DNA from: Streptomyces antimycoticus | GTDB taxonomy: Bacteria > Actinomycetota > Actinomycetes > Streptomycetales > Streptomycetaceae | Length of the DNA stretch: 64,000 bases | Direction: 5' to 3' | Assembly: GCF_005405925.1 (NCBI RefSeq) | Contig: NZ_BJHV01000001.1 | Coordinates: 10,788,001-10,852,000, forward strand | In this document: piece by piece, positions 27,000 to 36,119 of the stretch | How the letters are laid out: every line of letters begins with the position of its first letter | Numbering within the stretch: position 1 is the stretch's first letter | Made by a program: the position numbers and the translations under genes | Notes under the pieces: generated by a model | What the model saw: the letters and a program-made list of their open reading frames with translations, nothing else | The model's database searches: none | What the model was told of the DNA's origin: nothing

Positions 27000-27437
27000 C
27001 CATGCGCTCCCCGGATGCCCCGCGCATGGCCCGCTCCAACACCCCTGGCACCGCCGCGTCCTCGTCGTCCTCCGGATCCTCCTGCCCCCGCCGCGACAGG
27101 CTCGCGTACGTCGCGAACACCACCATCGGGCCGCTCCGCGCCCACCGCGCCAGCTCAGCGGGATTGGTCGTGCACCGGACATCCAGGGCCTCCAGCAGCG
27201 GGTCAGAACCCAGACTGCACGACGCCACCGCCGGACCCGAATGCCCCACCGCACGCCACGCCTCTACCGTCTGCGTGAGCAGTTCCAGCGTCGGCACCAC
27301 GATCCCCACGAGCCCCCGCGGCAACATCCGCAACGCAGCAGCAGCCGCTGTGATCGTCTTGCCCGACCCGGTGGACGACACGACCTGCCCCCGCAGACCC
27401 CGGGCAGGCACAACCCCGTCCGCAGGGACCGAAAGTC
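27000..27437 (-). pseudogene. Superfamily 2 (DEAD/DEAH) helicase fragment
   Basis: Encodes only the first RecA-like motifs: GQVVSSTGSGKTITAAAAAL (Walker A), GIVVPTLELLTQTVEAW (motif Ia) and VVFATYASLSRRGQ (motif Ib). It stops before the DEAH box and lacks about 40 N-terminal residues. Its 5' end lies against the start of the Gfo/Idh gene on the other strand; its 3' end runs into the preceding hypothetical gene. Such helicases are common on actinomycete chromosome arms and mobile elements. Confidence 0.75.
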
Positions 27438-27442
27438 AAGCA

Positions 27443-28543
27443 GTGAGCACCATCGGCGTCGGTATCATCGGAGGCAGCCAAGGAGGCTGGGCCTCCATCA
27501 GCCATATCCCCGCACTCAACGCGCTGCCCGACTGTGAGCTGCGGGCCGTCAGCACGTCGCGTCTGGAATCGGCACAGGCAGCGGCGAAGGAATTCGGCGT
27601 GCAGGGGGCCTACGACCATCACGCCGACCTCCTGGCACACCCCGGAGTCGATGTCGTCGTGGTGGCAGTGAAGGTCCCTTATCACCGCGAACTCATCTCG
27701 GTGGCCATTGCGGCCAACAAGACCGTCTACGCCGAATGGCCCCTGGCCCTGAACCTGACCGAGGCCACCGAGCTCACCCAGCGTGCCGAAGCCGCTGGTG
27801 TGCGCACCGTCATCGGTCTTCAGGGGCGCTACCACCCTGGGCTGCGCTACGCGCGCCAGATGATCGAGGAGGGGCGTATCGGACGAGTCATCGGCACCAC
27901 CATGGTCGCCTCCGGCATGGTGTGGGGTCCGCAGACCACGAAGAACCACACCTACTGGTTCGACAACAACCAGGGGGCCACGCTGCTGACCGCTGCTGCC
28001 CTCCACGCTGTCGATGCCCTCAACGTCACTCTCGGCGAGTTCGAGCACCTGTCCGCAAACCTCGTCGTGGGACGGAAGGAAGTCACTGTCACCGACGACG
28101 GCGGCAAGGTCGTTCCAGTCACTGCTCCGGACCAGATCGCCCTCATCGGCACGCTCGAGGGCGGCGCTGCGGCTTCCGTGTTCTACCGCGGCGGCGTTTC
28201 CCGCGGTGACAACTTCCGTTGGGAGATCAACGGCACCGACGGGGACATCGTGGTGACGGCACCGTGGGGCAACCTGCAGGTGACCGACCTCACTGTGGAG
28301 GCTGGCTTCGGAGAAGACACGACAGTGGCCCCTGTCGAAGTCCCCGCCGAGTACACGCGCGACATCCCGGAAGCACTCTCGGGGCCGAGCAAGAACGTGG
28401 CGGCGCTGTACACGAATCTGGCTAGGGATCTGAGGGATGGCACACGCACCGTCCCCGATTTCACGTACGCCCACCGCCGCCACCAGTTGCTTGAGGCAGT
28501 GGAGCAGTCTTCCGCAGAACGAGTCAGCAAGCCCTCCCGATAG
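27443..28543 (+). CDS. Gfo/Idh/MocA family oxidoreductase
   Basis: A 366-aa NAD(P)-dependent oxidoreductase. N-terminal Rossmann fold IGVGIIGGSQGGWASISHIP, the conserved catalytic-lysine-type motif appearing as YAEWPLALNLTEA (normally EKP; here EWP), and the GFO_IDH_MocA C-terminal domain with LLTAAALHAVDALN. Members oxidise or reduce sugars and cyclitols. The EKP-to-EWP change removes the usual Lys, as in some galactose-80/regulatory or fungal-type members, so catalysis is uncertain. GTG 27443 is the only start that fits; the binding site is weak. Confidence 0.82.
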   Translation: MSTIGVGIIGGSQGGWASISHIPALNALPDCELRAVSTSRLESAQAAAKEFGVQGAYDHHADLLAHPGVDVVVVAVKVPYHRELISVAIAANKTVYAEWPLALNLTEATELTQRAEAAGVRTVIGLQGRYHPGLRYARQMIEEGRIGRVIGTTMVASGMVWGPQTTKNHTYWFDNNQGATLLTAAALHAVDALNVTLGEFEHLSANLVVGRKEVTVTDDGGKVVPVTAPDQIALIGTLEGGAAASVFYRGGVSRGDNFRWEINGTDGDIVVTAPWGNLQVTDLTVEAGFGEDTTVAPVEVPAEYTRDIPEALSGPSKNVAALYTNLARDLRDGTRTVPDFTYAHRRHQLLEAVEQSSAERVSKPSR

Positions 28544-28702
28544 CTCCCGCTTCGCCCCGCGGGCACGCGTGAGGTATCCGTCGCTTGGAAAGAGGATGAG
28601 CCAGCGAACCATGATCACGGCGTGCTGTCCGCGCCCGGCCGGCCGGGCACCGCGGGAACGCCGCGTGAGCATCCCGGGGCGGCGGCGGATGTACGTGCAT
28701 GG

Positions 28703-29293
28703 TCACTGCGCTTGCTGACGTCGTTTGCGATAACTGGCGACCTTATGCCGGTTTCCGCACTCTGCCATGCCACACCAGCGCCGGTTGGTGGATCGCGAGA
28801 GATCCACGAAGAGACGGGTGCACTCCTCGTTCTGGCATTCCCTGACGCGGGTGAAGTCGGCACCGCCCATCAGATCTACGGCGTCCCGGGCCACCGCGCC
28901 GAGCACCTCGTCGACGCCACCGGTTCGGGTCAGCTGACCAGCCTCATCAAGCTGGTGTCTCGGGAGCGGCAACCTGGACGCCTCGTTCACCTCGGCCAGG
29001 GCTTCCCGCAGATCGTCGTCTGCGGCCGGTGCCAGGGGCCATGCACGGACCAGGACATACACGGCTTCCCTGAGGCGGCACACTCGCTGCAGGGCACGTG
29101 CGTCCAGTGAGCCTGGTGCGTCGAGCAGTCCGGCCTGGTGAATCCAGCGCCGAAGGTCGTCTGGACGAGAGAGCAACTCGATGCGTCGGCTCCGCCGCCA
29201 CAGCAGGGTGCCTGCGAGATCGAGCGAAAGCCGCCCGCTGACGAATACGAAGTCGTTCACAGATCCATTCCCGGGTGTCTCAGGCACGGTCAT
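28703..29293 (-). CDS. CGNR zinc-finger (ABATE domain) protein
   Basis: A 196-aa protein with an ABATE N-terminal domain (FVSGRLSLDLAGTLLWRR) and the C-terminal CGNR zinc finger ECQNEECTRLFVD...RRWCGMAECGNRHKVASYRK, four Cys as expected for zinc. Such proteins are probable transcription regulators. ATG 29293 overlaps the aminotransferase stop by ATGA, making it the third gene of a DinB-MalY-CGNR operon, possibly its feedback regulator. Confidence 0.88.
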   Translation of the reverse strand: MTVPETPGNGSVNDFVFVSGRLSLDLAGTLLWRRSRRIELLSRPDDLRRWIHQAGLLDAPGSLDARALQRVCRLREAVYVLVRAWPLAPAADDDLREALAEVNEASRLPLPRHQLDEAGQLTRTGGVDEVLGAVARDAVDLMGGADFTRVRECQNEECTRLFVDLSRSTNRRWCGMAECGNRHKVASYRKRRQQAQ

Positions 29294-30486
29294 CCTCCGT
29301 TCCGAGCGCCCAGCGCCGCTGTGACACGCTCCAGGATGTCGTCCAGTACCTGCTGGGAGGTGGCGAAGTTCAGCCGTAGAAAACCGTCAGCGTTCGAGCC
29401 GAAGGCGGCACCGCCGTCGAGCAGGACCCGGCCTTCCCTCAGCACCCTCTCCACGGGAGACTCGCCCAGGTTGAGCGGCCGTGTGTCGAGCCATCCCAGG
29501 TACGTGGCTTCGGGGAGATGATGACGGACCAGTGGCAGCTGCCGGCTGACCACTTCGTGGACACGCCGACGATTGCGGTCCAGAACGCTCAGGAGATCCC
29601 GGTGCCAGACGTCTCCGTCTTCCCAGGCCGCTTGGGAGGCGATGACGCCAAGCGGTGAGACGGTGCCGTACAGATCTGGTGGTTGTGAGTCCCTCAGGGC
29701 GAGAAGGCGGTCCGGGCCGTAATGCGTGACGGCACACCGTACGGCCGCCAGGTTGAAGCCCTTGGTCGCGGAGGTGAGCGTCACCGTGCGCTGCGCCGCG
29801 TCGTCGGACAAGCTCGCGAAGGGGATGTGCCGATGAGGGGCGTAGGTCAGATCGGCGTGGATTTCGTCGCTGATGACGAGCAGATCATGACGCCGGGCGA
29901 TGGCTGCGATCTCACCGAGCTCGTCGCTCGTCAGCACCCGGCCAGTGGGGTTGTGCGGGTTGACCAGGACGAGTGCCTTGCAGCCGGACTGCTTCACCGC
30001 GGAATCCAGGGCGGCGAAGTCCATACGCCAGCCTTCGTCCGTGTCCTCCATCTCCATGGGGACGACCTGCCGATTCATCGTGCGCAACGTCGCCAGGAAC
30101 GGGGGGTAGTTGGGAACCTGCACCGCCACCGCGTCGCCGTCAGACGTTGCGAGGTGGAGGACGAGTTGCAGACACTGGATCAGGTCGGTCTGCTCGCGCA
30201 CTCGATCGGCCGACGCCGCCCAGCCGTACCGTTCGGCCATCCGTCTGGCGAAGACCGCGCGCAATGGACTGCCGTCCGGCCAGTCCGGATAGCCAAGATC
30301 ACGGCGGTCGATGGCCTCGCGCAGTGCGGCCACCACGGGCGGTGGAGTGGGGAAGTCCATGTCGGCCACCCAGGCCGGCAGGACGTCCTCATCCGGGCGG
30401 TGCCATTTCACGCTGCCGCGAGCCCGCAGCCATGCGAGGTCGACGTCGTCGAATCCGGGGGTTCCCGGATCGCGGGCGGGCGTCAT
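29290..30486 (-). CDS. MalY/PatB-type PLP aminotransferase or cystathionine beta-lyase
   Basis: A 398-aa fold-type I PLP enzyme. The N-terminal VKWHRPDEDVLPAWVADMDF motif is typical of MalY/PatB, PNYPPFLATL and NPHNPTGRV contact the cofactor, ISDEIHADL holds the pyridine, and the Schiff-base Lys is in SATKGFNLA near 240. These enzymes cleave C-S bonds (cystathionine, cysteine conjugates) or transaminate. Coupled by ATGA overlaps to DinB upstream and CGNR downstream; with a thiol-handling DinB partner a role in thiol-conjugate processing is plausible. Confidence 0.88.
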   Translation of the reverse strand: MTPARDPGTPGFDDVDLAWLRARGSVKWHRPDEDVLPAWVADMDFPTPPPVVAALREAIDRRDLGYPDWPDGSPLRAVFARRMAERYGWAASADRVREQTDLIQCLQLVLHLATSDGDAVAVQVPNYPPFLATLRTMNRQVVPMEMEDTDEGWRMDFAALDSAVKQSGCKALVLVNPHNPTGRVLTSDELGEIAAIARRHDLLVISDEIHADLTYAPHRHIPFASLSDDAAQRTVTLTSATKGFNLAAVRCAVTHYGPDRLLALRDSQPPDLYGTVSPLGVIASQAAWEDGDVWHRDLLSVLDRNRRRVHEVVSRQLPLVRHHLPEATYLGWLDTRPLNLGESPVERVLREGRVLLDGGAAFGSNADGFLRLNFATSQQVLDDILERVTAALGARNGG

Positions 30487-30950
30487 GCGGGGACCTCCGT
30501 CCGCAACAGATCACGGGTGATCTGAACCTGCCCGTGATGTTGAGCCAGTTCCTCCAGCACGTGGAGCAGGACACCGGGCACGGTCAGTGGACGGTCAGGT
30601 CCTTGAAACTCGGCAGGGGGCGTGTCACGCAGCCGTTGTGACGGCAGCGCTTCAGAGAGGTCTGCCTCCAGGCGCACGAAGAGAGCGTCGACTTCCTGCC
30701 GCAGACGCTGCACGTTCCCGGTCGCCTTGAACTCGGACGTCCGGTCGCGTGCGACCTTGCGCCCCGCGACCAGGTGCCCGATCCAGTAGTCGGCCACCGC
30801 AACGCAGTGGTGCGCGATGGCATAGGGGGCATTGGCATTGGGCAACGCCGGTGCGGTGTTCGCGCGTCGCTCGCCAAGGTGCTCCAGCGCCTCGATCATG
30901 CCGTCGAAGGCGCGGCGGAGAAAGTATAGGTACTCGCGATGGTCCTGCAA
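30483..30950 (-). CDS. DinB/DUF664-like protein
   Basis: A 155-aa four-helix DinB-fold protein. Conserved metal-site type histidines appear in AIAHHCVAVADYWIGH and LEELAQHHGQVQITRDLL. Start is taken as TTG 30950, with GGAGG 5 bases upstream; longer frames would begin inside the promoter described at 30979-31007. In actinomycetes this family includes mycothiol-dependent transferases. First gene of the operon with malY and the CGNR gene. Confidence 0.8.
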   Translation of the reverse strand: MQDHREYLYFLRRAFDGMIEALEHLGERRANTAPALPNANAPYAIAHHCVAVADYWIGHLVAGRKVARDRTSEFKATGNVQRLRQEVDALFVRLEADLSEALPSQRLRDTPPAEFQGPDRPLTVPGVLLHVLEELAQHHGQVQITRDLLRTEVPA

Positions 30951-30978
30951 CGGTGCCTCCGTGTCGGTCGAGGGCACC

Positions 30979-31007
30979 ACTATCGACAGTGCTACGACAC
31001 CTGTCAA
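30979..31007 (-). promoter_or_regulatory. SigA-type promoter of the DinB-MalY-CGNR operon
   Basis: On the minus strand TTGACA (31007-31002), a 17-base spacer and GATAGT (30984-30979). Transcription would start about 20 bases before the TTG start codon. Matches the consensus of housekeeping Streptomyces promoters. Confidence 0.65.
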
Positions 31008-31479
31008 GACGGTGTTGCATTACGTCTGAATGGTGCGACGGTTCTGGGGCGTCGGAAGAGCTGCGCGAGAGAGCCCAGGTCTGGCAACCGGGCTGAGACG
31101 CAGCGGACCTTGTTGTGCATGGAGCACACGAAAGGCCTGGTTCTCGACGGAGCGAGGTAACCATCTTGAGCGGTGTATCAGATCGGTGATCTGTGATGCC
31201 GACGTGTGCGGAGCCAGACTGAGGGCGTGCATGTGCGAGAGTAGGGCAGGGATGAGGCCCAGCCTTCTTGGCTGACCACTCACGAAGAGCCCGGGGCGCG
31301 ACCCCACTTGGCCGATGTGGCGTGCAGGCGAAGAGGGCCAGGAGACTGCTGGCGATGTACAGCAGCGGCGGTCAGTCCAGGTGTACGGATCGTGATACCC
31401 ACCGTATCCGTGGAAGCCCCCGTGCGGTGGAGCCGGGCGCTTGAGCTCATGAGCAACTGGGCGTCGCAGTCGACCGCAA
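31008..31479. other. Non-coding stretch
   Basis: No supportable gene on either strand apart from the promoter at its left edge. Confidence 0.5.
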
Positions 31480-32565
31480 CTATTGCAGCCCGTCTAGGAC
31501 ATGGACGGTGACCACGGCGTAAGCGATGTGCGGGACGATGTCCGAGACCCACCCTGCGAGCCCCCACGTGCGGGGATCCGTCACCCCCAGAACAGTCATC
31601 GGACCATTCGTCCCGATCAGTGCTCCTACGGTGGCGACCACATACTGGCGCCGCAGAGACGGACGCCAACCAGCCGCACGCGCGACGCCCAGCACGGCCC
31701 TCATCCCCAAACCGGCGGCGAACCCCGTCATCGGAGCAAGACCTGCGATCCGATTGCCGAGACGCTCGCCCGTACCCGGGATGCGGATGTGAAGTCTCGC
31801 CGTCAACTTGCGCAGCGTCTCCTCCGGTGTGGTGCTGGCCGGCCTGGCCCGAACCGCCATGTCGGCGTAACTGACTAGTCCAAGGCACAGCCCAATAACC
31901 GCGGCCGCGAGGAGAAGGGCCGCAGGGTGGTTGGTCGCCTGGAGGATGACCGCTGTGACGGCGCAGGTGAACAGCGCGGTTGTCACCAGCGGCCGTGCCC
32001 ATCGGCGCGCGATCCGTGCGGCAAGAAGCGGAAGGAGCGTCGATGGCACGGTCAGCAGGCTAAGCATCACCGCTGCCCCGCCTGCGCCCATGCCCTGGGC
32101 GGAGCCAAGCTGAGGGAGCACGGTCAACCCCACCACGAGCATTCCCATGAAAGCGCCCGTCGCCAGCGTGTACGCCCGATAGGCGGGGATCCGCAACAGG
32201 TCCACGGGTATCGCGGGATCGGATGCACGCCGTTCTACGCGGACGAGTCCGATGGCGCTGGCTGCCGCGACGAGGACGAGTGCGACCGGCACCCACCACG
32301 GGACGCCAGTCCCGAAGCCCAGACCGAGTGCGGTCACTGCGGCGGCCACGGTCACCCCAAAGAGGACAGCGCCGGCACGGTCGAAGTTCTCGGACACTGC
32401 GGAGCTGCGAAGGCCCGGAAGCGTGAGCGTGGCCAGGGCAGCGACTGTGGCGACGGCCCCGGGTGCGACGAAGACGAGGGGCCAGCCCCCGGCGGCCAAG
32501 AGGGCCTGGGCAACCAACGGTCCCAACGCCAGACTGCTGCCCAGCACGGCGCCCGCGTAGCCGTA
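31480..32565 (-). pseudogene. MFS transporter, 5'-truncated and fused to another membrane-protein end
   Basis: From about 32565 the frame reads as the middle of a drug-efflux MFS permease (GYAGAVLGSSLALGPLVAQA, TLPQLGSAQGMGAGGAAV-like helices). The first third, with the helix 2-3 loop, is missing: the sequence upstream is Tn554-like debris on the opposite strand. After about 31880 it changes to an unrelated membrane-protein tail (NRIAGLAPMTGFAAGLGMRA, then WVSDIVPHIAYAVVTVHVLD). It appears to be a deletion fusion and not a working transporter. Confidence 0.7.
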
Positions 32566-32566
32566 C

Positions 32567-32719
32567 ACCCGACGCCGGCAACGCGAGATCGACCGCATCG
32601 CCCGCCGCCTGGCCACCCGCCCGACCCTGCCGCCACTCCTGCGGCACCGGCTGGAAGACCGTCGCACCGAGATCACCGCGTTCCTGCTGGAGAACACCGC
32701 CACCCGGGAGTCCGCGTGA
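32567..32719 (+). pseudogene. C-terminal fragment of a Tn554-like tyrosine recombinase
   Basis: About 50 codons (RRRQREIDRIARRLATRP ... EITAFLLENTATRESA) ending at TGA 32719, which overlaps the GTG of the next gene by 4 bases, as in tnpB-tnpC pairs. The catalytic part is absent. Confidence 0.6.
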
Positions 32720-33125
32720 GCCGCCCCGCCGACATCCCCTCCGAGGCCCACGTCCGGCGCGTCCTGGATCAGTACGTCAACGAGTGCCACGACAACGGCA
32801 CCCGCCCCAGTGTCCTAGCCCTGGCCGCGAAGTTCGACCTGAGCAACACCACCTTCCGCCGACACTTCCCCTGGCCAAAGAGATCTCCACCGCCCGCACC
32901 AACCCTGAACCTCGCACCGACGCAGAGAAGCGGCCCAGCCCCTACGAGGTCCTCGCCGCCCGAAACGTCAAACTCCGCCGCGCCAACCGGTCGCTGACCG
33001 AGAACCTCCAGTTCGCCGCAGCCCAGATCCAGCGCCTGGCCGTCGACAACGCCTGCCTGCGCGAGGCCCTGGAAGCCAGCAGCAACGTCACGCGCATCAA
33101 TCGAACCGGTCGCGCTGGACGCTGA
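32716..33125 (+). pseudogene. TnpC-like/DUF6262 protein, frameshifted
   Basis: GTG 32716 starts SRPADIPSEAHVRRVLDQYV...LAAKFDLSNTTFRRHFP, an HTH protein that accompanies Tn554-type recombinases. Near 32870 the frame shifts by one and continues LAKEISTARTNPEPRTDAEK...LRRANRSLTENLQFAAAQIQ, a coiled coil, to 33125. One base change would restore it. Confidence 0.7.
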
Positions 33126-33187
33126 TGACGGCCGATCGGCTGCAATCCGAGCTGGGCGGCGACGGCGCACGCCATCACGAACGTCCG

Positions 33188-33856
33188 TCAGCGGTAGGGC
33201 TGTTGGCCGCGGCGGTCAGGTCCTCTGGATCGGCGCGGGGGTTTCAGCACCTTGGCGTGAGCTCTGGCGAGCAGATCGGTGAGAACCTCCGCGTCGCACG
33301 TGCTGCCCAGGTCCGAAAGACTCATCTCTAGCGCTTCCACATCCCTGCTGGCCGGGTCCATGTCCATGTGGTCGAGCGCGAAGGTCAGCAGCTTGCGGTG
33401 CCGGAGACCGTCCCCCACCGCCCTGGCATGGAACAGCTCGGCTCGCAGGCCCTCGGCGTCCAGCACCTCGCACCGCGCTGCGAGGGCATGGAAGTCGCTG
33501 CGTGACCAGCCCACGATGGTCGGGAAGTCGTGCTCACACAAAGTGTCGTCGAAGCAGGCCAGGAGAAGGGCAGACCGGGTAGTGGACCAGGCAGTGCCCG
33601 AGATCAGGACGCGGTTCACCCTCCCTCGTCGCAGTCGCACGCCGTCGGCGGCGAGCCGGCGAGATTCGGGCTCCGGAGGCGGTCCCGTCGATCTGACGCG
33701 ACGAAGTTCGTCGAAGAGGGCTCTGCACGTGTCCACCGACGGTTCGCCGTCCGCAGGTGAGCGCCGATGATAGAGGGCGATGAAGAGCGCGCGCTCGATG
33801 ATGTCTGTCTCGTCCCGGTCCAGGAGGACGCTGCCCGGCAGCAGGTCCGCGGTCAT
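33188..33856 (-). CDS. Hypothetical protein
   Basis: A 222-aa soluble protein of unknown family. ATG 33856 is chosen because it overlaps the stop of the upstream gene by ATGA and starts MTADLLPGSVLLDRDETDII. Contains a long, mostly helical central part (TIVGWSRSDFHALAARCEVL) and a basic C-terminus. Coupled to the 142-aa protein upstream; no signal peptide or membrane helix. Function unknown. Confidence 0.6.
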   Translation of the reverse strand: MTADLLPGSVLLDRDETDIIERALFIALYHRRSPADGEPSVDTCRALFDELRRVRSTGPPPEPESRRLAADGVRLRRGRVNRVLISGTAWSTTRSALLLACFDDTLCEHDFPTIVGWSRSDFHALAARCEVLDAEGLRAELFHARAVGDGLRHRKLLTFALDHMDMDPASRDVEALEMSLSDLGSTCDAEVLTDLLARAHAKVLKPPRRSRGPDRRGQQPYR

Positions 33857-34281
33857 ATCTCCCGGATTCGCTGCCTCCACCACGCAGCTGCATGCCATGA
33901 ACTCACCGACGCGGCCCATGGGTCGGGCAGGGTGCGACGGAGGAACTCCTCATCGAGTCGGGCGACGATCTCACGCAGCCCGCCCCGCGCTGCGGGCGGC
34001 AGCCGGCGGAGTGCATCTTCGAGGGTGTCCCGGGCGTCCGTCGGGTCGCAGCAGGGGCAGTCATCCCACGGCAGATACAGGTATCGGCCGGGTTTTTTGA
34101 GGAAGCTCTCATATCGGTGCAAAGCCTCAGCAACAGCACCGCGCCCCAGATACTGGGCTTCGATCTGGTTGATGGCCGCCCGAGTTCGGCGGGGAATGCC
34201 TGGAATCTGGCGGACGGAACGGGTCGTGCTGCGGGCTGGCCACCGCTGAGCGCGGATGGCGCCGGGCGGCCTACGCGCCAT
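33853..34281 (-). CDS. Hypothetical protein with CPCC motif
   Basis: A 142-aa protein, not recognised. It has a basic N-terminus, a helix ending AEALHRYESFLKKPGRYLYL and a DDCPCCDPTDARDTL motif that could bind metal, followed by LRRLPPAARGGLREIVARLD. CGAAAGG precedes the ATG. Forms a coupled two-gene unit with the gene downstream. Confidence 0.55.
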   Translation of the reverse strand: MARRPPGAIRAQRWPARSTTRSVRQIPGIPRRTRAAINQIEAQYLGRGAVAEALHRYESFLKKPGRYLYLPWDDCPCCDPTDARDTLEDALRRLPPAARGGLREIVARLDEEFLRRTLPDPWAASVSSWHAAAWWRQRIREI

Positions 34282-34404
34282 CGGCCTTTCGGGTCTGCTT
34301 CATGGCGCCCATCATGCCAGGGCTCACGATCACAGTCAGCGGGTGGGGCCGCCAGAAAATGACGGGGCTCCACCGACGGAGCCCGCTACGTTGGCCTGAT
34401 GGGC

Positions 34405-34698
34405 ATGAGCGTGATCATTCGAAGCTACACGGGAACCATCGAGGCAACCTGCTGCCACCCGGCACTCGACGCGCTCTGCCATCAGGCCGCCCAGGCCGGA
34501 CTGCCCGGGATCGGCAACGTCGACAAGTACGACGACACCGTCTTCAACCGCTCGCAGCTGCGTCTGGTGATCCCCGAACTCACCCAGCTGAGCCTGAGCA
34601 CACCCGCTCTGGTCGCGGAGGCTGCCGAAGCAGTGCTTGAACTGGCCCGGACCATCGAGCGGCTCTCCCATCGCTACCTGGTGTTCAACGGAGACTGA
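34405..34698 (+). CDS. Hypothetical protein
   Basis: A 97-aa soluble protein (MSVIIRSYTGTIEATCCHPA...). Residues 15-22 contain a Cys-Cys and a second Cys six residues later; the rest is helix rich (LVAEAAEAVLELARTIERLS). Divergent from the CPCC-motif gene. Family not recognised. Confidence 0.5.
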   Translation: MSVIIRSYTGTIEATCCHPALDALCHQAAQAGLPGIGNVDKYDDTVFNRSQLRLVIPELTQLSLSTPALVAEAAEAVLELARTIERLSHRYLVFNGD

Positions 34699-34809
34699 CC
34701 CCGCCCCGGACCTGCGCGTGCTGGGCAGAACCCGCGCCAGAGCCAACGTGACCGAGCGAGCCGACTCCAGCCACCAACAGAGACCCAGAAGACCTGACCA
34801 TCGGTCAAC

Positions 34810-35343
34810 GGTCAGCTCTCAACTACCTCCACAACCTGGCTCTCGATGCCTACTCACATTCCCTGGTCGCCTTCCGGCTCACGCCGGTGTCGGAGTCGTC
34901 GGTTGAGGTGGCGATGCTGCTGCGGGATGTGCTGCGGCCGTTGCCGATGCGTCCGGACTGGGAAGGAGATGGCCTGGACCTATCCCGGAGTGCCAGCCGC
35001 GCTGGTGGCGGAGTTCGCTGGACGCCCTGTGGCGGGGCTGCCGTTTTTCGCCCCGGAAACGGTGACTAGCGACCACGGCAGCGACTACAAGAACCACCAC
35101 ATCGTCGCTGCCGCTCGCCGGCTCGGCATCGATCTGCTGCCAGCCCGCGCCATGCGGCCAACCGACAAGGCCCGCGGTCGAGCGCGCATTCGCCGCAATC
35201 CAGTCGCTGCTGCTGGAACTCCTGCTCGGCTACGGGGCACCGACGTTGCCGACCGCGGCGCTGACCCGGAGGGGGACGCAGTCTGGACGGTTTCGCAGAT
35301 GGAGCACCTGCTGGCCACCTGGATCGTGACGGTGGACGATCCA
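34810..35343 (+). pseudogene. Mu/rve-type transposase fragment (copy 1)
   Basis: Shows the integrase core and Mu-type C-terminal part: VAFRLTPVSESSVEVAMLL, then in another frame LVAEFAGRPVAGLPFFAPET, TSDHGSDYKNHHIVAAARRL (catalytic Asp) and LPARAMRPTDKA; then a frameshifted VERAFAAIQSLLLELLLGYG; then DVADRGADPEGDAVWTVSQM. At least three frame changes. Ends abruptly at about 35343 against copy 2 in the opposite direction. Confidence 0.75.
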
Positions 35344-36090
35344 TTCGCAGCAGGTCGTCCAGCTGGGCGAGCGTCCATACCGCCTCGCCTTCGGTGTCCC
35401 GCCCGCGTTCGCCGGTGTGCGAGCCGGTCTAGCCGGCCACGTGCTGGGCGAACAGCGTGTTGATCGAGGAGAACGTGCGCTCCACATGCCCTTTGGCTGG
35501 CGCGTTGCCCGGCGCGCCGGCTGCAGGGAGATGCCCAGCGATCCGCGGGCGGCGACGAACGAGGACGAGACGAACACCTTGCCTTGATCGACCACGACGG
35601 TCCGCGGGGTGATGACCGGCCGTGCCGCGGCCCCTTCCAGGCGGGCTCCACGCCCTGCAGCCGTTCGTAGGGGATCACCGAGCATTCCATCGCCAGCGCC
35701 GCGGGCCATGCGGGCCGCATCGGCGCGGGCACCATCATCTGTGCCAGCAGCTGCGCCGCGTCCGCGCTGCGGGTTCCCTTCGGGCGCAGCACGGCCGCGC
35801 AGATGCTGCGGGTCGCCACATCCAGCGCGATGGTCAGCTCGGGCCGCTCCACCACCCCGTCGTCGAGCACCGCGAAGACGTCCAGCACGGTGCTGTCCAT
35901 CATAACCAGCTCACCCCGCGCCATCACCGTCGTCGGCACGAACGGGCGAGCCGGCCGCACCGTGCGCCGGCGGCGCTGCCGCGCACTGCCCAGCAGCCCG
36001 CGCCCGTCGGCCAGCGCGTGCACGAGCCGGTTGAACGTCGCGGCCGACGGCAGCGGCACCGCCCCGGGGCCGTGCCGCTCGGCCTCGGCG
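35344..36090 (-). pseudogene. Mu/rve-type transposase fragment (copy 2)
   Basis: On the minus strand: LVMMDSTVLDVFAVLDDGVV (first catalytic Asp), ELTIALDVATRSICAAVLRP, VITPRTVVVDQGKVFVSSSF in a second frame, HVERTFSSINTLFAQHVAG in a third frame followed by TAG, then TGSHTGERGRDTEGEAVWTL. Two frameshifts and a stop. It meets copy 1 tail to tail. Its 5' end replaced the end of a membrane-protein gene near 36100. Confidence 0.75.
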
Positions 36091-36119
36091 AAGGCCGCGT
36101 TGGGCGCGAGGAAGGACAG

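Noticed and set aside
28633..28648. 16-bp palindrome GCCCGGCCGGCCGGGC as a terminator
   Set aside because: No loop bases and no U-tract; likely chance in very high-GC DNA between convergent genes.
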